From the NCBI GenBank assembly GCA_019510305.1, contig JAEKKN010000049.1, forward strand, positions 1 to 64,000: a DNA stretch of 64,000 bases, given 5' to 3'. Shown piece by piece: positions 18,926 through 29,710 of this stretch; the first letter of the stretch is position 1; every line of letters begins with the position of its first letter. The notes beneath the pieces are model-generated. The model was not told the origin of the DNA. It was given only the letters and a program-made list of their open reading frames with translations, and searched no databases. This DNA comes from Microbacterium sp. GTDB taxonomy: Bacteria; Actinomycetota; Actinomycetes; Actinomycetales; Microbacteriaceae. Made by a program: the position numbers and the translations under genes.

Positions 18926-19936
18926 CTATCCCGGAGGAGCGACGGAGCCGGCGGTGCGGTACTCGGGCGGAAGAAGGTGGATGCCGGTCGAGGACGGTCC
19001 GTCCTCGAGGTGCCGCACGGCGAGTTCGACGGCGAGCTCGCACGACTGCTGCGGGATCAGCGGAATCGTGTCGATGGGGGCGGACAGCGTGGACGTGTCG
19101 AAGGACGCCGCCGCCGAGACGATCGACACGTCGTGGCCGACGCGCAGCTCCCGCTCGGCGAGGACCGACAGGAGCGCCTCGTGCACGTCGTCGACGGCGT
19201 GCACGATGAAGGCGCGGTGGCCGCGGTCGAGAGCGGATGCCGCCGCCTCTCGGACGGCGGCGACGTCGGTTGCGGCCGTGCCCGTCGTGACCCAGTCGAC
19301 AGCGACGCCCCGCTCGAGGGCCCGGTCCTCCACTCCGTGCAGGAGGCGGCGGGGGAAGTTGGACTTGCGGTACGCGACCTCGGTCTGGCCCAGCAGGGTG
19401 ATGCGCTCGTGCCCGGCGTCGGCGAGGCGGTCGACCGCGATGCTTCCCGCCGCCTCGAAGTCCAGGTCGACGCAGGTGAGTCCCTGCGCGTCGTCGGGGA
19501 TGCCGATGAAGATCGTCGGGGTGCGCATCGTGCGGGCGATCGCGGCCCGTTCATCGTCGGGGGCCACATCGAGCACGAGGATGGCATCGACGAGGTTGCT
19601 CGCCGTGACTCTGTTCATCCCCTCCGAGGTCTGCTCGTCCGTGAGAAGCAGGATGTCGTACCCGCGTCGGCGCGCGGCGACCGCGGTGGCGAGGACGAAC
19701 GCCATGTGCGTCGGCGCGTGCGTGTCGGCGCGCAGCGGCTCGGTGAGGGCGAAGATGTGCGTGCGGCGGCCCGCCAGCATCCGCGCGCCCGCGTCGGGCT
19801 GATACCCCAGCGACTGGGCAGCCTCTTCGATACGGCGACGCGTCTTCTCGGAGATCGGCCTTTTGCCGCTCAGCGCGTACGACACGGTGCTGATCGATAC
19901 GCCGGCGGCCTGCGCCACCTCGTGGATCGTCGTCAT
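18926..19936 (-). CDS. LacI-family repressor of the xyloside operon
   Basis: A 336-residue regulator. The helix-turn-helix is at the very N-terminus (TIHEVAQAAGVSISTVSYAL) with hinge helix region around residues 45-60, followed by a periplasmic-binding-protein-like sugar domain. The start at 19936 (MTTIHEV) places the HTH at the canonical position; the upstream extension lacks family similarity. It sits just upstream of the operon in the same direction, and both have the same palindrome in front. Sugar binding is therefore expected to release both genes. The inducer is unknown. Confidence 0.92.
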   Translation of the reverse strand: MTTIHEVAQAAGVSISTVSYALSGKRPISEKTRRRIEEAAQSLGYQPDAGARMLAGRRTHIFALTEPLRADTHAPTHMAFVLATAVAARRRGYDILLLTDEQTSEGMNRVTASNLVDAILVLDVAPDDERAAIARTMRTPTIFIGIPDDAQGLTCVDLDFEAAGSIAVDRLADAGHERITLLGQTEVAYRKSNFPRRLLHGVEDRALERGVAVDWVTTGTAATDVAAVREAAASALDRGHRAFIVHAVDDVHEALLSVLAERELRVGHDVSIVSAAASFDTSTLSAPIDTIPLIPQQSCELAVELAVRHLEDGPSSTGIHLLPPEYRTAGSVAPPG

Positions 19937-19969
19937 CGGGACTCCGTCGTCGCTTCGCTCACTTGCTGT

Positions 19970-19981
19970 CGAAGCGCTTCG
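19970..19981. promoter_or_regulatory. LacI-type operator, autoregulation site
   Basis: cgaagcgcttcg is a perfect 12-base palindrome 34 bases before the LacI start. It has the same core as the site at 18875-18888, so the repressor probably also controls itself. Confidence 0.7.
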
Positions 19982-20148
19982 CCTGCGCCTCTTCAGTGAT
20001 GATAGATCGACGGCGACGCCGAGCGCAAGGCTTTTGTGGTTCATTCCAACAAATCACCGTGCGGGCAGCGTGTGACCGCCGAGGGTGGACCAGCAGAGAG
20101 GGCGACGAGGTCTCGATGGGGGAGGGGATTCGAGACCCCGCCGCCGGT

Positions 20149-20607
20149 CTAGGAAGAGACTCGGATCTCGGCGATGACTTCGCCGTAGGCGGTCTCGCCG
20201 ACAGGCGTGAATCCCACGCGGCGGAAGAAGTTCTCGGGGCCGCCATCGCCGGCCTCGTAGATGACGTTGACGTGCTCGACGCCGCGTTCGTGCGCCTCGG
20301 CGATGAGAGCCTCGACCGCGAAACGGCCCACGCCACGACCCTGGTCGTCGGCATCGACGTTGATGCGCCACAGCACGGAGCGGAAGTGCTCCTCCGGCGC
20401 CTCGGGGTCGAAGTTCGCGCTCACGAAGCCGACGACCTCATTGCGATCGAGGATGACGCGCTGCCATGAGGTCTTCGGGTTCACCACGGTCGCGGCGATG
20501 CCATACGACACGGGAGCGAGGAACTGTTCCTGCCCGGGCTTGAGCGACAGGTTGTTCACGGCGACGATCGTCGCGGCGGAGAGTTCGACCAAGCGCAGTT
20601 CGGACAT
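20149..20607 (-). CDS. GNAT-family N-acetyltransferase
   Basis: A 152-residue acetyltransferase. The acetyl-CoA loop appears as [21 protein letters not shown] (motif A, Q-x-x-G-R/G), followed by the C-terminal helix and [12 protein letters not shown], typical of GNAT. Overall shape resembles spermidine/diamine-type acetyltransferases, but the substrate cannot be assigned. It is alone, divergent from the isocitrate dehydrogenase gene. Confidence 0.85.
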   Translation of the reverse strand: MSELRLVELSAATIVAVNNLSLKPGQEQFLAPVSYGIAATVVNPKTSWQRVILDRNEVVGFVSANFDPEAPEEHFRSVLWRINVDADDQGRGVGRFAVEALIAEAHERGVEHVNVIYEAGDGGPENFFRRVGFTPVGETAYGEVIAEIRVSS

Positions 20608-20769
20608 GATCCCAGGCTAACCCCTTGCGAGCGCCTGCACACGCAGCAGCGACATAATTCGCGGGGGCGATGCCGGGGACCGCGACGGGGCTCGCCGGCC
20701 CAGCGAGGGTCGAGCCGCTCAGGTATCTTGGTATCGAGACAAATCACCCCGCGAACGGAGAACCTCCCG

Positions 20770-22989
<2,220 letters not shown>

Positions 22990-23001
22990 TCTGATGTGAC
23001 G

Positions 23002-23036
23002 AAGGGACCGGATGCCGACGGCATCCGGTCCCTTTT
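23002..23036 (+). terminator. Rho-independent terminator after isocitrate dehydrogenase
   Basis: A 13-bp stem (23004-23016 with 23020-23032), loop gac, extended by aa/tt and followed by TTTT at 23033-23036. The core is GGATGCC/GGCATCC, as in the terminator at 8429-8465. It lies 12 bases after the stop. Confidence 0.9.
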
Positions 23037-23069
23037 CCGTGCGTCCGGTTGTACGGGGTCTGGGTAGAC

Positions 23070-23113
23070 GCCGAAGGCGCCCGCCGGCACGAGGGCTGGC
23101 GGGCGCCTTCGGC
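23070..23113 (-). terminator. 16-bp hairpin after the L,D-transpeptidase gene
   Basis: A perfect 16-bp inverted repeat, 23070-23085 and 23098-23113, begins 11 bases past the stop of the minus-strand transpeptidase gene and lies back to back with the isocitrate dehydrogenase terminator. Confidence 0.75.
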
Positions 23114-23124
23114 GAATCCGTCGA

Positions 23125-24624
23125 TCAGTAGTGGACGGAGACCTCGACGCCGTCCGGTGCCCAGTCGTAGACCCACTTCGCGGCCGAGATCGGCATGTTC
23201 ACGCAACCGTGGCTCATGACATGACCGAAGTTGCTGTGCCAGTACGTGCCGTGGAAGGCCTGGTCGCCGTTGAAGTACGTCACCCACGGGACGTCCTTGG
23301 TGATGTAGTCGGCGCCCTTCATGTCCTGGATGCGCACGTGCGCGCGGATCGTGAAGTTTCCCGTCTGGGTCGCGTGGCCGGCGGCACCGGACGAGATCTT
23401 CCACGAGTTGACCAACTGGCCGTTCTCGTAGAAGCTCGCGGTCTGAGTGCTGAGGTTCACATCGGCGGTGCGGACGAGGTTGACCGATGCGAACGGCGTC
23501 TCCGTCACGGTGATGTCGTAGATGCCGTCGCCGTTCTCGAGCTGGGCGGCGAAGTCCTCGGCGATGTTCGACGTGTCGCCGATCGTCCGCCCGTTGACGC
23601 CCTCGGTCTCGGCGCGGAGAACCTTGCCGGAGGAGTTGACGACGTTCGCCGCGTTCACCGGTGCGCGGTCCACCAGGGCGGGCAGGGTATCGACCGTGGC
23701 CTGGATCGCGGCCTGGTCGGCGACGATGCCGAGCTCGCCGTCGGTGTCGACGACCGTGAGCCAACCCGCGGCCGTGGCGGCGTCGACGGGCACGGTGCGC
23801 TCGTCGCCGATGTAGAAGCCGATGCTGCCGAGCATCGTGTTGAGCGAGGTCGCTACGGTCGTGGCGTCTTCGTCGGAGACCGAGGCGATGGCCGGACTCG
23901 GGTCCCCTGAGAACTCGAGGCTCTTGCCGCCGTCGGCGATGGTCTCGGTGATCGCGTCGGTCAGCTCGGCGACGTTGATCGCTGTGCCGGTCTCCGAGGG
24001 GACGACGACATAGGCGCCGGTCGCCGCGTCGAAGGTGACGGCGGCATCGACGGGGTCGTCGAAGCTTGTGGGAACGGCGTCACGCAATGCCTCATCGGCC
24101 TTCGCCGGGTCGAGCGTGATGGCACCGGGCAGGGCTGTTCCCCATGCGCTGACGTTCCACATCGGGTTCGAGGCGAAGGCCTCATCAGCCAGGGCGCGCG
24201 AGTCGATCGAGGCGCCGAGGTCGGCACCGGTCAGCACGACGTCGTCGCCGGCGCCCGTGAGCGTGACCGTGGTCCCTGCGAGGTGGTTGCTGATGGCGTC
24301 GGCTGCGGCACCGGGAGTCATCCAGCCGACCGGGACGCCTGCGACAGTGGTTCCCGGTGCGATGAGTACCATCGAGGCGGCACCCGCGCCGAGCGCGATG
24401 ACGCCGAGACCCAGGCCGATCCACAGTCCCAGTCGCTTCTTCTTGGGTGCGGGCTCGATGGGGGCCCACGCCAGGGGCTGTTCGCCGTCGACCGGCGGCA
24501 TCGCCGCGGTGTCGGCGTCGTTCGCGAGCACAGCAGTCGCGGACGCGTCAGCCGGAGACGACGCCTCAGCGGTCTTCTCGGTCGCAGCGTCCGGTGCAGA
24601 AATCAGATCAGTCACGAACTTCAC
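23125..24624 (-). CDS. Membrane-anchored L,D-transpeptidase (YkuD domain)
   Basis: A 499-residue cell-wall enzyme that should form 3-3 cross-links in peptidoglycan or attach proteins to it. The N-terminal 70 residues are cytoplasmic and acidic, then KKKRLGLWIGLGLGVIALG starts one membrane helix. Outside, one or two VanW/PG_binding_4-type repeats follow (GVPVGWMTPGAAADAI; about residues 95-350). The C-terminal YkuD domain (about 375-499) has His in AFHGTYWH and the catalytic Cys near 474 in MSHGCVNM. It starts with GTG after a G-rich ribosome site. Single gene with its own terminator. Confidence 0.92.
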   Translation of the reverse strand: MKFVTDLISAPDAATEKTAEASSPADASATAVLANDADTAAMPPVDGEQPLAWAPIEPAPKKKRLGLWIGLGLGVIALGAGAASMVLIAPGTTVAGVPVGWMTPGAAADAISNHLAGTTVTLTGAGDDVVLTGADLGASIDSRALADEAFASNPMWNVSAWGTALPGAITLDPAKADEALRDAVPTSFDDPVDAAVTFDAATGAYVVVPSETGTAINVAELTDAITETIADGGKSLEFSGDPSPAIASVSDEDATTVATSLNTMLGSIGFYIGDERTVPVDAATAAGWLTVVDTDGELGIVADQAAIQATVDTLPALVDRAPVNAANVVNSSGKVLRAETEGVNGRTIGDTSNIAEDFAAQLENGDGIYDITVTETPFASVNLVRTADVNLSTQTASFYENGQLVNSWKISSGAAGHATQTGNFTIRAHVRIQDMKGADYITKDVPWVTYFNGDQAFHGTYWHSNFGHVMSHGCVNMPISAAKWVYDWAPDGVEVSVHY

Positions 24625-24719
24625 CCCCCGGCGATCAACGTGTTTGGTATATCAATCGTACGCGATAGCAGGTAACGAGGAGGCAACGGAGTGAAGTTGC
24701 CCCGCGCGTCGGCCCCGGC

Positions 24720-25124
24720 TCAGTCGACGACGGCCATGCCGTCGATCTCGACGAGCATCTCCTCACGGGGCAGACCCGTGAACACGGTCGTGCGCGAAGG
24801 CAGGACTCCGCTGGGGGTGTGGGCGGTCACGAAGGCGCCGTAGGCCTCGTTCATGGTCGCGAAATCCTCGCGCGCCGTCAGATACACGCGCAGCATGACG
24901 ACGTCGTCGAAGGTGGCCCCCGATGCTTCGACGATCGCCTTGACGTTCTCGAGCGTTCTGATGGTCTGGGCGGCGACATCTCCGATGTGCAGATACTCGC
25001 CGGTCACAGGGTCGACCGGCCCCTGGCCGGAGACCTGCACGAACGGCCCCTTGCGCACGCCCTGCGAGAAGGTGTGGGCCGGAGCGGGGGCGGCGTCGGT
25101 CGATACGCGGGTCTTCACAGTCAT
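24720..25124 (-). CDS. RidA-family (YjgF/Rid) enamine/imine deaminase
   Basis: A 134-residue Rid protein. It hydrolyses reactive enamines or imines made by PLP enzymes, or serves a more specific catabolic step. Typical features are SGQGPVDPVTGE, TLENVKAIVEASGATFDDVVMLRVYL with the conserved Arg, and LVEIDGMAV at the end. On the minus strand TAGGCT lies six bases before the ATG, so a leaderless transcript is likely. It is divergent from the D-aminoacylase fusion gene; Rid proteins and D-aminoacylases are often neighbours, so a shared role is possible. Confidence 0.88.
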   Translation of the reverse strand: MTVKTRVSTDAAPAPAHTFSQGVRKGPFVQVSGQGPVDPVTGEYLHIGDVAAQTIRTLENVKAIVEASGATFDDVVMLRVYLTAREDFATMNEAYGAFVTAHTPSGVLPSRTTVFTGLPREEMLVEIDGMAVVD

Positions 25125-25142
25125 GCGGCAAGCCTAGTAGCG

Positions 25143-25165
25143 TTGTTAGGTGCCTGTACTAATTA
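25143..25165. promoter_or_regulatory. ROK-repressor operator, copy 1
   Basis: Half-sites ttgttaggt (25143-25151) and tactaatta (25157-25165) with a 5-base spacer form an imperfect inverted repeat with the same 9-5-9 layout as the better copy at 28499-28521. It lies between ridA and the fusion gene, 41 bases before the latter's start, and could control both directions. Confidence 0.6.
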
Positions 25166-25205
25166 CGGATGCCGCAGATTCCCTCGATACGCGGGCGGTG
25201 CGCTC

Positions 25206-28200
25206 GTGCGACTGAGCTCGGAGAAGCCCGTCCGGGTGTACCGCGGAGCGACGGTCGTCGACGGCACGGGAGCCGAGAGGTTCGTCGCCGACGTGGCCGT
25301 CGAAGGCGCGCGGATCGTCGCCGTCATGCGTGCGGCGGATCGCACCGAGCTCGAACTTCCCGCCGCAGCGGCGGAGATCGATGCGGCAGGGCTCGTGCTG
25401 GCCCCCGGATTCATCGACATGCACGCACACAGCGAGCTCGCCGTCCTCACCGGTGCTGCACATGACGCGAAGATCCTGCAGGGCGTAACGACCGAGGTCC
25501 TCGGCCAGGACGGCCTCGGCTACGCACCGCTCGATGACGCTTCGGCATCCGTGATCCCCGCTCAGATCGCGGGCTGGAACGGCGTGCCCGCCGATGTTCC
25601 GTGGCGCACGATGGACGACCTCCTGGCGGCCGTCGATGCGGCGACGGTCGCGAACGCGGCTCTGCTCGTGCCTCAGGGGAACCTGCGGATGATGGCGGTC
25701 GGTCACGAGAACCGTGCGGCGACTCCCGCCGAGATGGCCGAGATGTGCGAGTCGCTCGGGGCCGCCCTCGACGCCGGCGCGTTCGGGATGTCGAGCGGTC
25801 TCACCTACACGCCCGGAATGTACGCCGACACGGCTGAACTGGAAGCGCTCTGCCGGATCGTCGCGGAGCGCGGCGGGTACTGGGCTCCGCACACGCGCGG
25901 TTACGGAGGGGCAGCCCTCGACGCGTATCGCGAGGCGATCGAGATCGGACGGCGCACTGGGTGCGCCGTGCACCTCACGCACGCGACCATGAACTTCGCC
26001 CCGAACCGTGGCCGCGCCGCTGAACTGCTCGCGCTCGTCGATGAGGCGCTCGCCGCCGGTGTCGACGTCTCGCTCGACAGCTATCCCTACCTGCCGGGCG
26101 CCACCACGCTCGCCGCGCTCCTGCCCTCGCGGCTCGCGGAGACGGGAGATCTGATCGCGGCGATCTCGGCGCTCGATGCCGAAGGACGCGAGGGTGTGCG
26201 CATCGAGCTCGAGGAGCGCGGCTGCGACGGCTTCCACGGCGAGAAGGCCGACTGGAGTGCGATCCAGATCTCCGGGGTCGCGAACCCGCAGCTCGAGGGT
26301 CTGGTCGGTAGAACGATCGCCGACATCGCAGCCGACACAGGTCGCCGCGCGGTCGACCTGGTGCTCGACACGATCGTCGCGGATGCGGCGGCCACCGGCG
26401 TCCTCATGCACATCGGCCACGAAGAGAACGTTCAGGCGATCATGAGGCATCCGCGGCACAGCGGCGGGAGCGACGGCATCCTGGTCGGCACGCGCCCGCA
26501 CCCGCGCGGCCGGGGGACCTTCGCGCGCTACCTCGGCCACTACTCCCGTGATCTCGGCATCCTGTCCCTGGAAGAGGCCGTGCGTCATCTGTCGGCCAAC
26601 CCGGCGGCGCGCCTGGGACTGGATCTCGGCGATGCTCCCCGCGGGGTGATCAGGGAGGGGGCGACCGCCGATCTCGTGCTGTTCGACCCGGAGACGGTCG
26701 CGGCGGGCGCCACGTTCGAGTCGCCCTTCGAGCGGCCGATCGGCATCGTGGAGGTTCTCGTCTCGGGTGTGCCCGTCGTGGCAGGCGGAATGGTCACGGG
26801 CTCCACGCCGGGCGCCGCATTGCGCAAGCCGCCGCCTGCTCACCGCGCGGTCGTTCCGCATGTTCGAAGCGAGATCGACCCGGGCGAGCCGTTCCTCTGG
26901 CGGGCGTCGACCCCGGTCATCGGCGAGGGCGAGGCCTTCGGCCGGTTGGCCGACGGCCGCGCGGATCCCGCGCTGCCGCCCATCCGTCTCACGGTCGACG
27001 AGTCGCTGGCCGCAGAAGCGCGTGCCGCGGGGCGCGTCGGCGACGAGGCGTTCCGGGTGACCGTCGCAGCCTCCGGCATCGAGGTGCGAGGGGCGAGCGC
27101 CGCGGGCGTGTTCCGAGGCGCCACCGTTCTTCGTCAGCTCAGGGTGCCGGGGGCGGTGGAGTCCCGAATCCCCGCCGGCACGTGGGCGGGGGCGCCGGCG
27201 TACGCCTGGCGAGGGGTGATGCTCGACGTCGCACGGCACTTCCGCCCGGCCGATGACCTGCGCCGTCTCGTCGATCTTCTCGCCGACCACCAGCTGAACG
27301 TTCTGCATCTGCATCTCACCGACGATCAGGGCTGGAGATTCGAGGTCCCCGGCTATCCGCGGCTCACCGAGGTCGGCTCCCGACGGTCGGCGACGCAGCT
27401 CGGTCACGGCCCTCTCTCGACCGTCGAGCCGGGGGTGCACGAGGGCTTCTACACCGCTGCAGAGCTGCGCGAGCTGGTCGCCTACGCGAGAGCCCGCTTC
27501 GTGACGATCGTGCCGGAGGTCGAGCTGCCGGGGCACGTGCAGGCGGCGCTGGCCGCGTACCCCGAGCTCGGTAACGTCGATGTCGGCGAGGCTCCAGAGG
27601 GGCCGTGGGAGCGCTTCGGGGTGAACCCGCGCACCTTGGCGCCCACCGAGGCGTCGCTCGCCTTCGGCTGCGCCGCGATCGACGCCCTGGTCGAGATCTT
27701 CGACTCTCCGTGGATCGGAATCGGCGGGGATGAGGTGCCCGTGACGGAATGGGCTCTGAGCGCCGCCGCGGGCGAACGCATGCGTGCTCTCGGTCTCGCG
27801 ACGGCGCGAGACGTGCAGCCGTGGTTCACGAGGAAGTTCGTCGAGCGGGTGCGCAGCCATGGGCGCACGGCGCTCGCCTGGGACGAGGTGCTCGAGGGAG
27901 ACGTCCCCGACGGCGTCGAGATCCTCGCGTGGAGGGGGCCGGTCGCGATGCGCGAGGCGCTGCGGCGGGGCATCCCGGTGATCGCCTGCCCCGATCTCGA
28001 GGCGTACCTGGACTACCCCCAGTCGGATTCCGAGGAGGAGCCGATCAGGGTGGGGCCACCGCTGACGATCGAACGCGCCTATTCGTTGCGCGTCGAGCCC
28101 GGTGCTCTGGGAGGCCAGGCGAACGTCTGGACGGAGCATCTGCCCACACGCGACCGGGTGGATTTCGCGATGTTCCCTCGGCTCGCGGCGATCGCCGAGC

Positions 28201-28448
28201 GGCTCTGGGACGGGGGAGGCCCCGGCGATGTCGCGGATCTGCTGCGCCGCCTTCCGACGCATCTTCGTCGGCTGGCCGAGGCCGGCGTGCGATATCGTCC
28301 TCTCGACGGTCCTGCCCCCGCGCAGCGGAGGCCGGGGATCCCCGGCAAGCCGCTCACGATCGAGCAGCGCGAGGAGATCGTGGCCGGCCTCGTCGAACAT
28401 CTTCTCCGGCGGTCGGATGCCGGGGTCGTGGCGTCGCAGGTAAGATAA
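25206..28448 (+). CDS. D-aminoacylase-type amidohydrolase fused to GH20 beta-N-acetylhexosaminidase
   Basis: A 1080-residue two-domain protein without an interrupting stop. Residues 1-540 are an amidohydrolase of the N-acyl-D-amino-acid deacylase family: metal ligands His73 and His75 in DMHAHSEL, further His in APHTRGYGG and VHLTHATMN, catalytic Asp in HSGGSDG. The usual metal-bridging Cys is replaced in GVTTEVLGQDGLGYAP. Residues about 545-1075 are GH20, with VMLDVARHF, HLHLTDDQGW and the Asp-Glu pair in IGIGGDEVP. No signal peptide is seen, so it should be cytoplasmic. GTG at 25206 was chosen since the domain begins there. It precedes the ROK, kinase and nagB genes, so it probably feeds amino sugars into them. 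Confidence 0.88.
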   Translation: MRLSSEKPVRVYRGATVVDGTGAERFVADVAVEGARIVAVMRAADRTELELPAAAAEIDAAGLVLAPGFIDMHAHSELAVLTGAAHDAKILQGVTTEVLGQDGLGYAPLDDASASVIPAQIAGWNGVPADVPWRTMDDLLAAVDAATVANAALLVPQGNLRMMAVGHENRAATPAEMAEMCESLGAALDAGAFGMSSGLTYTPGMYADTAELEALCRIVAERGGYWAPHTRGYGGAALDAYREAIEIGRRTGCAVHLTHATMNFAPNRGRAAELLALVDEALAAGVDVSLDSYPYLPGATTLAALLPSRLAETGDLIAAISALDAEGREGVRIELEERGCDGFHGEKADWSAIQISGVANPQLEGLVGRTIADIAADTGRRAVDLVLDTIVADAAATGVLMHIGHEENVQAIMRHPRHSGGSDGILVGTRPHPRGRGTFARYLGHYSRDLGILSLEEAVRHLSANPAARLGLDLGDAPRGVIREGATADLVLFDPETVAAGATFESPFERPIGIVEVLVSGVPVVAGGMVTGSTPGAALRKPPPAHRAVVPHVRSEIDPGEPFLWRASTPVIGEGEAFGRLADGRADPALPPIRLTVDESLAAEARAAGRVGDEAFRVTVAASGIEVRGASAAGVFRGATVLRQLRVPGAVESRIPAGTWAGAPAYAWRGVMLDVARHFRPADDLRRLVDLLADHQLNVLHLHLTDDQGWRFEVPGYPRLTEVGSRRSATQLGHGPLSTVEPGVHEGFYTAAELRELVAYARARFVTIVPEVELPGHVQAALAAYPELGNVDVGEAPEGPWERFGVNPRTLAPTEASLAFGCAAIDALVEIFDSPWIGIGGDEVPVTEWALSAAAGERMRALGLATARDVQPWFTRKFVERVRSHGRTALAWDEVLEGDVPDGVEILAWRGPVAMREALRRGIPVIACPDLEAYLDYPQSDSEEEPIRVGPPLTIERAYSLRVEPGALGGQANVWTEHLPTRDRVDFAMFPRLAAIAERLWDGGGPGDVADLLRRLPTHLRRLAEAGVRYRPLDGPAPAQRRPGIPGKPLTIEQREEIVAGLVEHLLRRSDAGVVASQVR

Positions 28449-28465
28449 CGTTTCGGTAACCCTGA

Positions 28466-28500
28466 CCCTCCGTCTCGCGCGGAGGGTTGCATTAATTTTG
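28466..28500 (+). terminator. Hairpin after the fusion gene
   Basis: accctccg (28466-28473) pairs with cggagggt (28481-28488) and is followed by an AT-rich stretch ending in tttt (28497-28500). It would separate the fusion gene from the ROK operon, although the last bases overlap the operator. Confidence 0.55.
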
Positions 28501-28521
28501 TTCGTAAGGTCTACTAACAAA
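28499..28521. promoter_or_regulatory. ROK-repressor operator, copy 2
   Basis: ttgttcgta (28499-28507) and tactaacaa (28513-28521) form an inverted repeat matching at 8 of 9 positions, with spacer aggtc. The repeat ends one base before the start codon of the ROK regulator, so a bound protein would cover the start region. Layout is identical to the site at 25143-25165. Confidence 0.72.
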
Positions 28522-28522
28522 C

Positions 28523-29710
28523 ATGTCCGCATCGGATGGAACGCGTACCGCATCGTCGCCAGATTACGCCGGGGCGAACACGCACGCCTTCGGGCCCGGA
28601 CGTCATCTGCGTTCGCGCGCCAAGGTGCTCCCAGAGCACGCACGCGGGCATAACCGCGCGCTGGTTCTGCAGACCCTGTACCACGCCGGTGCGATGAGCC
28701 GAGCCGACCTCTCGCGCGAGACCGGGCTCACGCGCGTGACCATCTCGGATCTCGTCGCCGAGTTCATCGCCGACGGCATCGTCGTCGAGATGGGAGTACG
28801 CGAGACGGTCGGCCCCGGCAAGCCGCCGATCCTCATCGACATCGACCGCGTCGGCCACCAGATCGTGGGCATCGACCTGTCCGGACCCCGTGACTTCGTC
28901 GGCGCGGTTCTGAGCCTCGACGGGGAGGTGCTCGAACGGCGCAAGGTGCCGAGACCCGACACAGCCGACGGCGACGCCGTCTACGCCGCGACACTCGAGC
29001 TCGCGCGAACGCTCGTCGGCTCGGCGACTCAGCCGGTGCTCGGCGTTGGCCTCGGCACACCCGGGGTCGTGCGGCCGGACGGCTACGTGATCAGCTCGCC
29101 GAACCTCGGCTGGAGCAACCTGCCTCTCGAGGCGAAGCTCGCCGTCGATCTTGACCTCCCGGTGCTGGTGCGCAACGACGCCAACGCGGCCGTGCTCGCC
29201 GAGTACACGTTCGGCGAGGCGAAGGCCGACTTCATGCTCATCAAGATCGGACGAGGCGTCGGCGCCGGCCTCATCACCGGCAGCCAGCCGCTCGTCGGCA
29301 GCCGATTCGCTGCAGGTGAGATCGGTCACGTCGTCGTCGGCACCGACGGAGGGCCTCGTTGCGCCTGCGGCAAGGAAGGCTGCCTCGAGGCCTGGCTTAG
29401 CGTCAGCCGTCTGAGCGCCTCGATCGACGCCGCACCCGATTCGCGAGACGAGATCCTCCGCGACGCCGGAACTCGCATGGCCATCGGGATCGCGCCGATC
29501 GTGGCGGCGCTCGACCTGTCCGAGGTCGTGTTGTCAGGGCCGGCGGAGCTGCTCGACGGCATCCTCATCGAGTCGGCCATCGCCACGCTGCACGCGCGCA
29601 CCCTGGAAGGGGTCTTCGAAGACGTGCAGATCCGTCTCACGCGACAGAACGACATCGTGCTGCGCGGCGCTGCGGTCATGGTGCTCTCGAGCCAGCTCGG
29701 CGTCTCGTGA
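28523..29710 (+). CDS. ROK-family transcriptional repressor (NagC-like)
   Basis: A 395-residue regulator with an N-terminal helix-turn-helix (about 40-90; ALVLQTLYHAGAMSRADLSRETGLTRVTISDLV) and a ROK sugar-binding domain. The ROK zinc motif is CACGKEGCLEAW, and ENDxxAA-like RNDANAAVLAE is present. It should repress the amino-sugar genes until a sugar or sugar phosphate binds. The ATG follows directly on the inverted repeat at 28499-28521, implying a short or absent leader and autoregulation. Overlaps the next gene by 4 bases. Confidence 0.9.
   Translation: MSASDGTRTASSPDYAGANTHAFGPGRHLRSRAKVLPEHARGHNRALVLQTLYHAGAMSRADLSRETGLTRVTISDLVAEFIADGIVVEMGVRETVGPGKPPILIDIDRVGHQIVGIDLSGPRDFVGAVLSLDGEVLERRKVPRPDTADGDAVYAATLELARTLVGSATQPVLGVGLGTPGVVRPDGYVISSPNLGWSNLPLEAKLAVDLDLPVLVRNDANAAVLAEYTFGEAKADFMLIKIGRGVGAGLITGSQPLVGSRFAAGEIGHVVVGTDGGPRCACGKEGCLEAWLSVSRLSASIDAAPDSRDEILRDAGTRMAIGIAPIVAALDLSEVVLSGPAELLDGILIESAIATLHARTLEGVFEDVQIRLTRQNDIVLRGAAVMVLSSQLGVS

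Noticed and set aside
24819..25205. Upstream extension of the D-aminoacylase::GH20 gene
   Set aside because: It runs antisense through ridA and crosses the ROK operator. The amidohydrolase domain begins at 25206.
25146..28643. 1165-codon open frame on the minus strand opposite the fusion gene
   Set aside because: Only an antisense open frame; composition is dominated by Arg, His, Asp and Glu and no domain is visible.
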